From positions 157,841 through 221,840 of the forward strand of contig NW_004798028.1 of the NCBI RefSeq assembly GCF_000002075.1: 64,000 bases of DNA. The letters run 5' to 3'. The translations under genes and the position numbers were made by a program. Source of the stretch: Aplysia californica (Eukaryota; Mollusca; Gastropoda; Aplysiida; Aplysiidae). Under the pieces are notes generated by a model, which ran no database searches, had not been told where the DNA came from, and worked only from the letters and a program-made list of their open reading frames with translations. Position 1 is the stretch's first letter, and each line of letters starts with the position of its first letter. Positions 34,901 to 42,429 of this stretch are shown piece by piece.

Positions 34901-37436
34901 GCCCTACCTACCCAGCGAGTGATGTAAGTTTAGATGGCAAGCTCAGATGCGAGTGTGATGTTTGGGGAAAGCAAATGTGTTGGTCAGTTCACACCTCGGT
35001 GTGATCCTGTCTGGAGCAAACATTGTTCCGTTTCATCGAGTTTTACAATGTTTATGTGACCACATTCACGAGAGTGATTGATCTTTGCCGCAACGGGCAG
35101 TTCAATGATCTCAACTTTTCACTCTTGGTTGATCGCCTGTGCCCGCCCGGGTTTTTGCTCTGTAAATTATTATCTGAAACTTGGGATCCTAGCCAAATGT
35201 AAACCGTGAGGGGGAATCAGAGGGGGATCTTAGGGGTGACTTTTGTATAGTAAAAATAATGTTTTCTAAAAACAGCGGGATCTTAAGCGAACCGGGATTG
35301 TAAGCAGTGGGATCTTACGGGGAGACTACTCTATTACTTCACCATATAACAATTTACGTTTCATGGAACTGATACTACCACAGTTTTTAACATCATCCCA
35401 TCATCACCATTAAGTTTCAGACTCTTTGCTGGTGAGTACCCATACAACATTTTAAACTTTGGTAACACTGTTAACAAATAAATAGATATAAATGTTATAT
35501 TTTTAAAAACACTTTAGGTCTCTCAATCACAAAGAGTAGAAAGTATTTATAAGAGCATAGGAGAGGTTTAAAATACTGGTGAAGGGGGATGGGGGGGTAC
35601 TTATGCATAAAATACATAATAAATTTATAATTTTCACTTCACTAATTTTCCATATCGCGGGAGATTCTGGAATGCCACTCCTGCAATGTTCAAGGGAATA
35701 CAGCAATCATTATTCGAAGACCATTGCAAGTTCCAGGAAATAAATAAAGTACAGGGTGATCCAAAAAAAACTTTACAACTTGTTTTGTAAATATCTTCCT
35801 CCATACTGAAGTTTTGCGTTTCAGATTTGAACATAACATATGGAAGCCAAAAGGAATTTGTCTGATATGCATTTCAGATAGGTCCATTGAATGGTTTTGC
35901 TCTATATAGCGCATTAAAAAAACAACCAATTTTCAACCTTGTCGCCATTTTCATAGCATGACGCACAAGTTCGCTTTAGGCCTACCACTAAAAGTTGCAA
36001 CAATCGCGTCATACTGCAAGCTACAGCAGTCTAAAAAGTCTACAGAAGTCTGCAGATATTATTTTTCCCAAATTTTGTTTGCCTGCTGAGATCATGGCTC
36101 CGTTTAGTAAAGAGCAGAGAGTATTTTGTATTGAACATTATCTCTCCACAAACTCACCATCCCTGACATTTCGTAAGTTCTGCGTACGGCATGGAGAGAA
36201 TGCTTAGGTGCTCTCAAGACCTTTGGCATCATGAGAAGAGAAGTTCCATCAGTTTGGATCTATAGTGAATCAGAACTAAAAAGTTTTTTTAAAAATGACC
36301 ACTTCAGGTCGAACACGCACCATGCGCAGCCCTTTAAACATCACCAGAGTGCAGATTTCAGTAGCCGAGTCCCATGAGACGTCTGTGCGTAGACAGTCTG
36401 CAGCTAGGACTTTCCTACACATCAACATTCTGCATTCTCATGGCAGATCTTAACCTACGGCTATACCATGCTCATCTTCACTAGGCCGAGATGACATGAA
36501 TCAGAGCATGGCAATGTGTTCATGATTCCTCGATACCTAGTAAAGAGGGATCATTTCCTCAATGACATTTGGTTTAGTGCAGAGTCCATTTTCATCCTTC
36601 GGGATATGTTAACTCCAAAAATACCTTCTATTGGGCACCTCAATCTATTGTCTCTAGAAGCCACTTCTTAGTGAACATGTACAGTGTATGCGGCTTTAAA
36701 AACTCATGGTTTAGCAGGTCCCTGTGTTAGGGCGCCACAGAACATTTCGAAAGACGCGTTAAAAATGTGTCGAGTCCAAAGGAGGGAATGTGGAGCACTG
36801 CTTCTAGGAATTTCAGAATGAAGTCATTAGATTTTTAAAACTCTGTAAAAGAAATTAAATATTGTTTAAATGTCACAGGGATGGAAAATTAATGTCAAAG
36901 AGAAAATAAAGAAAAAGATCAACTAATCTTTTCACGGCTTCCTTTACAAGATTTTTCAACATTGGTGAACTTTGAGTTTTTGTGTGCTTTTTTCTTTTAG
37001 TCGTTTTTATTTTCAAAAAATGTTTTTTCTTCGCGGATTTAAATATTCCTTTTGAATGTTCCAAATCACAGCATTCTAGAACAAATTTTGGTCGAGATAT
37101 TCAGAAAAAAAGTTGTTAAGTTGTTTTTTTTTATCACCCTGTAACTACAAATGAACATTTTACTACAAACTGATGCCAAAACACAGAGCATTCACAAAAT
37201 AGAGAAGTGATAAATAAATGCTATTTATTATCATATTAATTCATTAGCATCATAAATTTAAGACTCATACTGTTCTGAAGACAGGGGAGCATCTAACCCA
37301 TCCCAATGCAAATTCTTGTTACATATCAAAACTTTCACAAGACTGTACCATTGCAAAGTGCCCAGTCATTTGCTACACTGAGAATCTCCTGTAGCCTTTT
37401 GTTGGACAAGTCCACTTCTTTAATTGACGTTGCCAT
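14108..37436 (-). CDS. GSS: glutathione synthetase, complete coding set of 12 exons
   Basis: Catalyses gamma-glutamylcysteine + glycine + ATP to glutathione, the second step of glutathione synthesis; the animal enzyme is a cytosolic homodimer of the ATP-grasp fold. Exons (5' to 3'): 37349-37436, 34021-34207, 31220-31295, 29050-29216, 27519-27561, 26693-26766, 21876-22040, 21397-21466, 20184-20375, 17200-17281, 15487-15676, 14108-14231. They sum to 1458 nt, 485 residues (human about 474). All introns are GT-AG and phases agree. Seen residues matching known animal sites: R125 (LGLFRND), E153 and N155 (LKQIEFNSIAASFGG), R278 and Y281 (MRDGY), K375 and E379 in the glycine loop (KPQREGGGHN), R461 and K463 (MMRTK) before the Ala/Gly lid (GGIVAGFAVLD). 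The ATG has an in-frame TAG 15 bases upstream and a G at -3 and +4. A pyrimidine-rich acceptor at 37458 suggests a further non-coding 5' exon. Introns 1, 2, 4, 6 and 11 carry transposons. Confidence 0.97.
14519..14957 (-). mobile_element. MITE (family of 45543-45977), diverged copy in GSS intron 11
   Basis: Left end GTGAGGCATTATGGTGAAAT, right end CCTGATTCCACCACATCGTG, corresponding to the perfect ends of the 45543 copy. The interior matches that copy reversed (TTGGCAGCCATTTTCTC, TTTACAGTTTCCAAGGACTC). Confidence 0.75.
15487..15676 (-). CDS. GSS: GSS exon 11
   Basis: Acceptor tatcctcag before 15676, donor GTAAGA after 15487. Completes the glycine loop (GGGHNLY) and carries ERSAYILMQRI and SDVISELGVYGVYIG, strongly matching the family. 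Confidence 0.95.
15795..15985 (-). mobile_element. SINE copy in GSS intron 10
   Basis: Contains the family body (CTTTGACCCTGCCTACCAGG, GACAAAGATATTC) and on the right the CATTACACCAGAAATGCC end that replaces the CACCACAGACGCAG tRNA-like head of the 57485 copy. Diverged. Confidence 0.6.
16178..16533 (+). mobile_element. tRNA-derived SINE with ATTT tail, GSS intron 10
   Basis: Head CACAGTGGCTAAGTGAGTAG resembles an A box and GAGTTTGAACTC a B box. The body has CCTTGAACAAGACACGACAA, and it ends in (TGTA)n, GGACAAATAAAAG and (ATTT)n. Confidence 0.6.
17200..17281 (-). CDS. GSS: GSS exon 10
   Basis: 82 nt, acceptor ttttcag, donor GTAAGC. Encodes SPAKFVLKPQREGG, the strand and first part of the ATP-grasp glycine loop, including K375 and E379. 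Confidence 0.96.
17345..17705 (+). repeat. degenerate pogo-like MITE fragments, GSS intron 9 edge
   Basis: GACTGAAAATAGGAAAACTG and GAAATACATAATAAACATAT match the other copies of the 5465 family. Intervening sequence is diverged. Confidence 0.4.
18310..18470 (-). mobile_element. tRNA-like SINE fragment, GSS intron 9
   Basis: Minus strand: GTAGCCCCTAGCTCAGCGCA (A-box-like), then GGGTCCCGAGTCTGATCCCC, a loose B-box match. The spacing fits a tRNA head. Confidence 0.5.
19408..19565 (+). repeat. interspersed repeat copy, GSS intron 9
   Basis: Colinear with 4579-4745 from TTTATGGCACTTGCAACACA through the ACCACCCA tail. Confidence 0.6.
19695..19870 (-). mobile_element. SINE copy, GSS intron 9
   Basis: CAGGCTGCTTTGACTCTGCC, GCTGAGAGGGATACAG and a TAACCACAACACAAAAGAC end parallel 15795, 30910 and 57485. 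Confidence 0.6.
20184..20375 (-). CDS. GSS: GSS exon 9
   Basis: 192 nt, exactly 64 codons. Acceptor ctattctag, donor GTAAAT. Encodes QYQLVGAKKIQQELARPGVL and STLRATFADQYSLD, hallmark GSS sequence. Confidence 0.96.
20492..20575. repeat. GCAG/CATG/ATCC tetranucleotide repeats, GSS intron 8
   Basis: CAGGCAGG, GCATGCATG and (ATCC)n blocks about 120 bases upstream (in gene sense) of exon 9. Confidence 0.8.
20590..20660 (+). repeat. fragment of the 5465-type pogo-like MITE
   Basis: GAGATTCTAGAATATAATCC then CTGCAATCTTCAAGGAAAC, colinear with 35655-35705. Confidence 0.4.
20761..20880. repeat. purine (GGA/GAA) tract, GSS intron 8
   Basis: About 120 bases of A/G with GGAGGA repeats on the plus strand, so a polypyrimidine tract in the GSS transcript. 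Confidence 0.9.
21397..21466 (-). CDS. GSS: GSS exon 8
   Basis: 70 nt. The acceptor is gacgaccag at 21467, about 12 nt past a poly-T run; it gives IDGDEVALIYMRDGY with the substrate-binding R278 and Y281. Donor GTAAGA. Confidence 0.92.
21876..22040 (-). CDS. GSS: GSS exon 7
   Basis: 165 nt, acceptor tactcaacag, donor GTAGGT. Encodes VIIFLVSTLERNVMDQRWLE and DDQSRLI, matching the region before the RDGY motif. Confidence 0.94.
23525..23538. repeat. poly(G), 14 nt
   Basis: Homopolymer within the 3.9-kb insertion. Confidence 0.95.
24326..24571 (-). pseudogene. Tc1 transposase, C-terminal part
   Basis: Carries NAIEHIWDVLDRRLRNG with the third catalytic residue (E) and ends ARGHTQYEWPPLDRQIGA. 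Open, but only the end of the enzyme. Confidence 0.9.
25062..25427 (-). pseudogene. Tc1 transposase, N-terminal DNA-binding part
   Basis: Helix-turn-helix QTDVATHFNVSQSTISRLFARF followed by the RPRATT hinge. The likely start is the Met of MPRLTIEER rather than the first Met of the frame. It ends at a stop after SDQTVRY. Confidence 0.88.
26693..26766 (-). CDS. GSS: GSS exon 6
   Basis: 74 nt, acceptor ccactgcag, donor GTACAG. Encodes PDNKPAVGLADGMVKAWELY, matching the family's AKAWELYGSP segment. Confidence 0.95.
27519..27561 (-). CDS. GSS: GSS exon 5 (43 nt microexon-like)
   Basis: Acceptor ttttttacag, donor GTTAGT. Encodes RLSLGMAGKDIKPEQ; its length brings the loop to the same size as in the human protein. 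Confidence 0.9.
27975..28835 (+). mobile_element. 5'-truncated L2/Rex1-like LINE end, GSS intron 4
   Basis: Antisense to GSS. Reads the C-terminal part of a reverse transcriptase: FLKVNLSKTKE, YKYLGLTIDNKFTCQNHV, then after a frameshift near 28215-28245 KKVNQRLYFLRKLRSFNLNP and RNSFVPTAVKLLNTP. The 3' end GACAAATTTTTCCCTGTGAG with ATAAAG and (ATTGTC)n is typical of this group. A GA repeat at 28637-28664 follows the stop. Confidence 0.88.
28856..28970. repeat. GA-rich microsatellite
   Basis: GAGAGG and (GA)n over about 115 bases right after the LINE tail. Frames across it are artefacts. Confidence 0.95.
29050..29216 (-). CDS. GSS: GSS exon 4
   Basis: 167 nt, acceptor ttctcag, donor GTAAGG. 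Encodes LGLFRNDFMMN with the substrate-binding R125, and LKQIEFNSIAASFGG with the Mg/ATP ligands E153 and N155. Confidence 0.97.
29328..29362 (+). repeat. short copy of the CTCGCAACTGCAT repeat end
   Basis: AGTAGAGGGTTTTACGGAGC then TCGCAACTGCATAA; the rest of the repeat is absent or diverged. Confidence 0.55.
30910..31095 (-). mobile_element. SINE copy, GSS intron 3
   Basis: GCATTAACCCTGCCTGTCAG, AAGCTGAGAGGTACAC, AGAAAGACAAAGATACTC, and a CACCACAGGCGCAG head end. Among the best-kept body copies of this family. Confidence 0.7.
31220..31295 (-). CDS. GSS: GSS exon 3
   Basis: 76 nt, acceptor tgttcacag, donor GTAAAA. Encodes VIQVDPFMLSLWNIYCKVRE. Confidence 0.93.
31854..33026. mobile_element. 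piggyBac-like MITE carrying a second MITE
   Basis: Ends CCCTTAGAGCCC and (complement) CCCTTTGAGCCC, flanked by TTAA at 31850-31853 and 33027-33030. Without the inner element it is about 320 bp, like the 304-bp one at 10375. Confidence 0.75.
32103..32957. mobile_element. TA-flanked pogo-like MITE (TAARACGGAAACCTGT motif)
   Basis: Ends CAGTCGAACCTGCCTTAACG and (complement) CAGTCCAACCTGTGTAAGAC, with TA at 32101-32102 and 32958-32959. The unit ACGGAAACCTGT or its variants recurs at 32116-32150, 32205-32240, 32265-32285 and 32895-32950. 855 bp, no transposase. Confidence 0.85.
33770..33880 (+). mobile_element. tRNA-like SINE copy, GSS intron 2
   Basis: CTCATTTGGTATCACACTCG and TTGTTTGAATCTAC mirror the A and B boxes of the 10035-10185 copy, with the same GAGGAATTCTCAAAGTG-like body. 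Confidence 0.6.
34021..34207 (-). CDS. GSS: GSS exon 2
   Basis: 187 nt, acceptor gttttcttcag, donor GTGAGT. Encodes PYALFPSVVPAPVLEQAKS and MDHEFLEQSLK, matching YAPFTLFPSLVP of the family. Confidence 0.96.
34391..35331 (-). mobile_element. 0.94-kb TA-type TIR element, copy A (GSS intron 1)
   Basis: Begins CAGTAGTCTCCACCTAAGAT and ends with its complement (GGGGAGACTACTC). It is the reverse complement of copy B at 38959 along its length. TA is kept at the right edge only (35332-35333). The motif AAGATCCCG recurs near both ends. Non-coding. Confidence 0.85.
35515..35705 (+). repeat. degenerate pogo-like MITE, right part
   Basis: AGTAGAAAGTATTTATAAGA, AAATACATAATAAATTTATA and ATATCGCGGGAGATTCTGGA, ending TTCAAGGGAATACAG. 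Same family as 5465, 13050 and 17345. Confidence 0.55.
35752..37141 (+). mobile_element. mariner-like transposon, decayed (GSS intron 1)
   Basis: Ends CAGGGTGATCCAAAA and, at the right, TTTTTTATCACCCTG, flanked by TA (35750-35751, 37142-37143). 1390 bp. Plus-strand coding remnants: an N-terminal helix-turn-helix (FSKEQRVFCIEHYLSTNSPS) and a first catalytic block reading NDIWFSAESIF where the family has IFSDEAHF, so the catalytic D is changed to A. Many stops and frame changes; the second half of the enzyme is not recognisable. Confidence 0.8.
37349..37436 (-). CDS. GSS: GSS exon 1 (first coding exon)
   Basis: ATG at 37434-37436 (MATSIKEVDLSNKRLQEI). Donor is GTACAG after base 37349: this is the only choice that joins exon 2 in frame as NGISIRSG, matching the spacing of the human protein. 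An in-frame TAG precedes the ATG. Confidence 0.92.
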
Positions 37437-37459
37437 GTCTGCCGTAGTCTACTGCACCT

Positions 37460-38180
37460 GTAAGTAAGTGTATAGAGAAACAAAAAGTTTTTTAAATTGT
37501 ACATTAAACACATTAAGTAGAATATTTTATGTTTCTGAAGGTAAATTAACATACTTTTATATACTTTCATCTGCATAATCATATAATGAACACCAGACTG
37601 ACTTGAACAATTTTTATATAAACCTTTCCAAAAATGGCCAATAACAGCAATTTAGATTCAATGGAAAACACAGTAGGAATGAAGAAACAAAAGTCAGCAG
37701 AAAAAGAGAAACAAACCAAAAAAAACACAGTAAAAGACAGAAATAACTGGAAATCAGAAACAATGAACATCAAACAACCAGCATGGGACCAGAATAACAA
37801 ATAGACATGTACTGACTAAATGTGATCATAAAACAAAGTGGGGGTTGTTAATTTGGAAAAAATGCATAGAAGGTTATTTTTACATCATGGAGGCTTTATA
37901 AACAGTTGGCTGTTGACAGCTTGACTTTAATCAATATAGATTTTACTAGAGGAAATGTAAACATTTAAATTTTTATGTCGCAAGCAATATAACATGTTAA
38001 TTAATAATAGGACATCAGGTGCGCTGAGGACAGAAACCGTAGGATCTTAGGTGACATTACTGTAGGTACATTGTAGAGGCATGTAGAAACAATAGCGGAA
38101 GTAACAGTGACAACCATTTATCACTAACACTAACAGTTGTCCAATTAAAGCTTGTTGTGGCTCTCACGGTATCATAGTAC
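37460..38180. other. sequence upstream of the first GSS coding exon, nothing recognised
   Basis: A pyrimidine-rich acceptor (minus strand, ending at 37458) indicates that this may be intron separating a non-coding 5' exon. No promoter motif found close by. Confidence 0.4.
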
Positions 38181-38182
38181 GG

Positions 38183-38295
38183 TATTCCCTACTTATATTG
38201 CAGTTCACATTTCGCAGACTTAATACATTGCAATTTCTTTTTAAACCGAAAATAGGAAAACCAGAGAGGTTCTATTTAGACATTACTGGCAGTGT
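38183..38295 (+). repeat. left end of the 5465-type pogo-like MITE
   Basis: TACGGTATTCCCTACTTATA then GAAAATAGGAAAACCAGAGA; complements the right ends seen elsewhere. Confidence 0.5.
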
Positions 38296-38752
38296 TTCTT
38301 AGGCTTGTTTCTGAGATACCCCTTGATATTCATGACCTGAGCAGAGACAGAAACATAACCAAGTAATGACATAGCAAGGCGGCTGATAAAAACCATTAGT
38401 GTTAAATTTCAGCACAAATAACGAACAAAACAATCGACAGCTGTGTAGACAAATGTCACTGCAAACTAAAATACCATCCATCAGCTTGGTGCACCATGAC
38501 CCTACCTATAATGTCAGAGAGCCACAGTCAGCTGCTGTGATTCTCATTTTTCCCTTCAAATTAGGAAACATTTTTTTTGGGAATCCCTAAAAGGTTTCTG
38601 AAATGCTCGGGCTTGTAAGACCAAGTAAAAATATATACTTCAAAAAGCTCTCATTCTTCAATACACGTACAATGCAGAACAAAATAAAAGAGGATTTGCC
38701 CCCGTCTGGCAGTCGTTTACACATAGGCTGCACCCCAAATGTAGACAAATTT

Positions 38753-38764
38753 CCCCCCCCCCCC
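38753..38764. repeat. poly(C), 12 nt
   Basis: Homopolymer, followed by TCCCCG. Confidence 0.95.
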
Positions 38765-38958
38765 TCCCCGACATTGATTTTTTCCAGGCAACTGTTCCCC
38801 TGTTCGTATAACTTGACTTAGAAGGTTCTGACCTATAATAAAAAAAGAGGTCCATGAGACCCCGATAAGTGCTGACAACTCAAACAGCCTCGAAAACATA
38901 AACGGATATGCACTTTATAAATGCAATCCATTATTATTATTATTTATTTATATATATA

Positions 38959-39905
38959 CAGTAGTCTCCACCTAAGATCCCACCGCTTACGATCCCGGTT
39001 CACTTAAGATCCCGCTGTTTTAAGAAAACAAATTTTACTATACAAAAGTCACCCCTAAGACCCCGTTCTGATTCACTCTGAAGGTCTACATTCGGGTAAG
39101 ATCCCGTAATTTCAGATCATAATTTGCGGAACAAAAACCCGGACGGGCACAGCCGATCAACCAAGAGTAAAAAGTTGAAATCAATAAACTGTCCATCGCA
39201 TCAAAGATCAGCTCCTATCGTGAATGTGATCACATACACGTTGTAAAACTCTATGAAGCGATGCAATGTGTGCCCCAGACGGGATAACACCGAGGTGTGA
39301 ACTGACCGACACGTTTGTTTTCCCCGTGCATCGCACTCACACCTGAGCTCTCCCCCTAAACTTACATCACTCGCTGGGTGGGTAGGGCCTACATGTTCCC
39401 TCCAGGCGGGATCACATCAAACTGTGAACTCTTCCCCGACCATTGCTACAGTTGTCTCTACTCCCAAATTTGCGAGACAGACTGAATTTTAATTGGTGTG
39501 TTCACAACGTAATGGTGTGTAACGACAAAGGTGGTGGGGGGGACTCGGTCAGAGATGGAAAGCTATAAATTTTCGACAGGTAAAAGGGAGGGGCAACTGG
39601 ATGAGCGTAGATCTTGAGACTCATGATAGGATAATAAGTGAAAATGGCACGCCTCATGCCGCTATGCACTGTGAATAGGTCATCGAGGTTAACCAGTCTC
39701 TGCTCGCCGTATGCCATAAACCCACCAAGGAGTCACGTCAGTTCATTTTAGAGTGGAGGGAGGCTATTTTACCGATTGTGAGCCCTAACATGGGTCACCA
39801 TAGAGTCTTCCCTGGGTTCGTTGGTTAAGATCCCAGTTCACCTAAGATCCCGCATTTCATGATTTCCTTGCTCCCGAGCACCGGGATCTTAGACGGAGAC
39901 TACTG
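38959..39905 (+). mobile_element. 0.94-kb TA-type TIR element, copy B
   Basis: Starts CAGTAGTCTCCACCTAAGAT, ends GGAGACTACTG, flanked by TA (38957-38958, 39906-39907). Iterated AAGATCCCG-type units at 38972, 38990, 39006, 39095, 39828 and 39842. Frames inside have no family resemblance. 947 bp. Confidence 0.9.
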
Positions 39906-39920
39906 TAGATATATATAATA

Positions 39921-41335
39921 CGGCAACAGAAACTTTCCACTTGGAGAGAATCCTACATTGCACTTATTATTCATTATATAAAAACAAAAATTGACACAGA
40001 TATATTTCAAAGTATGTTAAGAAGTATAATACCTTGTGTTTCTAGATTATGTCTCATATGGTGGCACAGTGTTAAGCAGAAACTAATACCCTTTGATTTC
40101 AAAATTTAACGTCAGTAGTGAGTTTGTCGCCCCTTGCAATGATGCAAGCTTGGCATGTTCTGCGCATTGATAGAGTCAGATTTTTTAAATCATTATTAAT
40201 TGTTGTGGCAGTCCATTCCACTCTTGAATCAATGCTTGTCCCAGTCGTTGTACTATGTTAATGTCGTTTTGGGAGCTCATTCTTTGGCCTACAATGCAAG
40301 TAGGCTGGCAATGGCAACACATTCACATGTTGCTGCTGTAGATATTGCACCATTACATGGGCAAGGTGTGGGCCCGCATTGTGCTGCTGGAATGTGGGCA
40401 TACATCCATGGGTTTGAAAGAAGGGAACCAAGTTCATCCAGGGAACATTTTGGAACTCGTTGGCATCGACCACAGCATTGAAAATCTGCGGCTAGATTCC
40501 GCAGTCAAACCCACATTATCACACTGCCATTGCCCCACCGGTATTTCATGCATGCTAGTCTGCTAGTCTCTCTCTCACCTTAACGTCTCCAAACTCTCAA
40601 AGAAGAGAACTCTGTCCCAGATAAATGTGACGATTTGCCCAGTCAGTTCAAGAGTGATTTTTGGAAAGATGGCAAACGTTAATCATTATTACAGGGTCCC
40701 CTTGTTCAATGTCCAAATGCGTGTAAACACTGTTGTATCCTTCTTTTGTTTAAAAAACTCTTCCAGTGTCTGTATGAAATTGACATGCAGAGCTAGTCGT
40801 TGTGAGAAAGCGGTCTTCAAGATGCTAAAGCAGTATCTGTCTGTCTTCTTTGGCAGTATCGACCTGTGGTCTGCCTGGTCAGGTGTATCTCCAGTGACCC
40901 AATCCTTCAGGATATTAATAGTAAGATGGAAGCAATGAGGCATCCATGACACTCTACTAGCCGATAGCACAGCTTGGGGTATTCAGATTGCCCAACAACG
41001 CTCCTCAGGGCTTAACCTTGGCATCTTGTACAGCAATTTAAGTCAACAGAAACCAGCTTGAGTGTGTATGTAACTGGTTTTTTAGGTTCTAAAATCACAA
41101 ATATGTTGATCTAAACATAATTTGGACATTTCATGATTTTGGCAGCACTTAAGTCACAAAACATGTTAATTTGCATGTCGGTGATGTAACCATATGGTTA
41201 AATGTTTGTTCAAGAAAAAGATCAGTGCTGAGTCATCGTTCGGTGCATTTTAAGTGACGTGTGAAATTTCGCTCATTAACTCATGTGAACTAGGGCACAG
41301 CAACAAAAAAACAAAGTGGAAAGTTTCTATTGCCC
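39921..41335 (-). mobile_element. Tc1-like transposon, decayed
   Basis: Inverted ends GGCAACAGAAACTTTCCACT and (complement) GGCAATAGAAACTTTCCACT. About 1.4 kb. Minus-strand remnant 40258-40473 has FQQHNAGPHLAHVMVQYLQQ, the block that normally reads QQDNARPH, so the second catalytic D is H; 40689-40970 is the preceding part. Several stops and shifts. Confidence 0.85.
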
Positions 41336-41354
41336 TTGGGTATATAGTGTTTTT

Positions 41355-41790
41355 GGGGTGGTCGCTTGGTACAGAAGTCCTTCCCATGTCCATTTAGAAA
41401 CACATTTCTGTATGGATTTTACTGACAAAGGTGATTAAAAGCAAAAAAAATATGTCAATTTGCAATTTACAAAGCCACACAAGCTCCGTAAGTCGTCAAA
41501 CTTTGGCGGCCATTTCTCCCTCATTTCACCTGATCTCTATGACACCAGGCAACCTCCTCCTCCTTAAATTGCAAGTATCTCAACTCTTGGGAGGAATTCC
41601 GTAACAAGTGACCACTATGACATAGAGTATAGAATAGAGGGTTTCTTAGTGGTAGGGGAAATGGTAGGGCTAGGTCTCTTCTTTAATGTGTTTGTTGGGC
41701 TTGTCACTCGTTACGGAAGTCCTTCCCAACTCCAATTCACGATGGATGGGTATTTTTTCTTAATTAAAAGCAAAACAAATGATCAAGCTT
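41355..41790. repeat. tandemly related repeat fragments (TCGTTACGGAAGTCCTTCCC)
   Basis: A segment like GGTCGCTTGGTACAGAAGTC / CTTCCCATGTCCATT occurs at 41355, 41690 and 42310. Between the first two is CAAACTTTGGCGGCCATTTC, the interior of the 45543-type MITE. Confidence 0.5.
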
Positions 41791-41903
41791 AAAAAGAAAA
41801 TCCAAATGGCTATGCGTACGGCCCTCCACTTCACATAATAAGCTAGGCTTTGTAGGCAGAACATAAACTATCAAATCGGATGCTACAAGTGGACAAACTT
41901 AAA

Positions 41904-42150
41904 CCCTGGAAGCGCGCAGGCCCTTTATAAAGGCGTGGGCCGGGCTACCCGGGAAGCGCGCAGGCCCTATACAGATCGATTGGGAAAAGCGCTGCAATAA
42001 AGGGCATAGACGCTGACTTTTTTTCAATGGAAAATTTCAACATTCCTTATATGGAAAATGACGTGGTAAAGTAAAAGTCAAAGTTATAAATAGTGACCAA
42101 TAACTTTGCAAGTTATCTTGACCTTGTAGAGCGTCTCTTGGCCAAAAATC
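41904..42150 (+). mobile_element. piggyBac-like MITE fragment (copy of 56427-56678, reversed)
   Basis: Begins CCCTGGAAGCGCGCAGGCCC next to TTAA (41899-41902) and follows the reverse complement of 56678-56427, including the second GGAAGCGCGCAGGCCCTATA unit and GAGCGTCTCTTGGCC. The other end is missing. Confidence 0.7.
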
Positions 42151-42172
42151 TGTGACACAGAGTAGAATGGAG

Positions 42173-42271
42173 AGTTAGGGTTAGGGTTAGGGTTTGGGGT
42201 TGGGGTAAGGTTTGGGTTTGGGGTAGGCGCAGGGGTAGGGGTAGGGGTTGGGTCAGGGTTAGGGTTAGGAC
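42173..42271. repeat. interstitial telomere-like tract (TTAGGG and variants)
   Basis: Starts with perfect TTAGGG units, drifts through GGGTTTGGGGTTGGGGTAAG-type variants, and ends GGGTTAGGGTTAGGA. About 100 bases, G-rich on the plus strand. Confidence 0.85.
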
Positions 42272-42309
42272 AGTTAGGTCTTTTCTGTAGATCTAGATCT
42301 ACATTGAGT

Positions 42310-42420
42310 TTGTTGGGGTGATCACTCGTTATAAATGATAAATGGAAGTCCTTCCCCATGTAGCCTCTATGTCCAAAAAGTGAAAGCCTGATTCCACATT
42401 CCACAGTATTAGTATATGCA
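42310..42420. repeat. repeat fragment ending GCCTGATTCCACATTCCACA
   Basis: Third copy of the CACTCGTTATAAATG / GGAAGTCCTTCCC segment; its end resembles the terminal repeat of the 45543 MITE. Confidence 0.45.
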
Positions 42421-42429
42421 AGTATGCAT

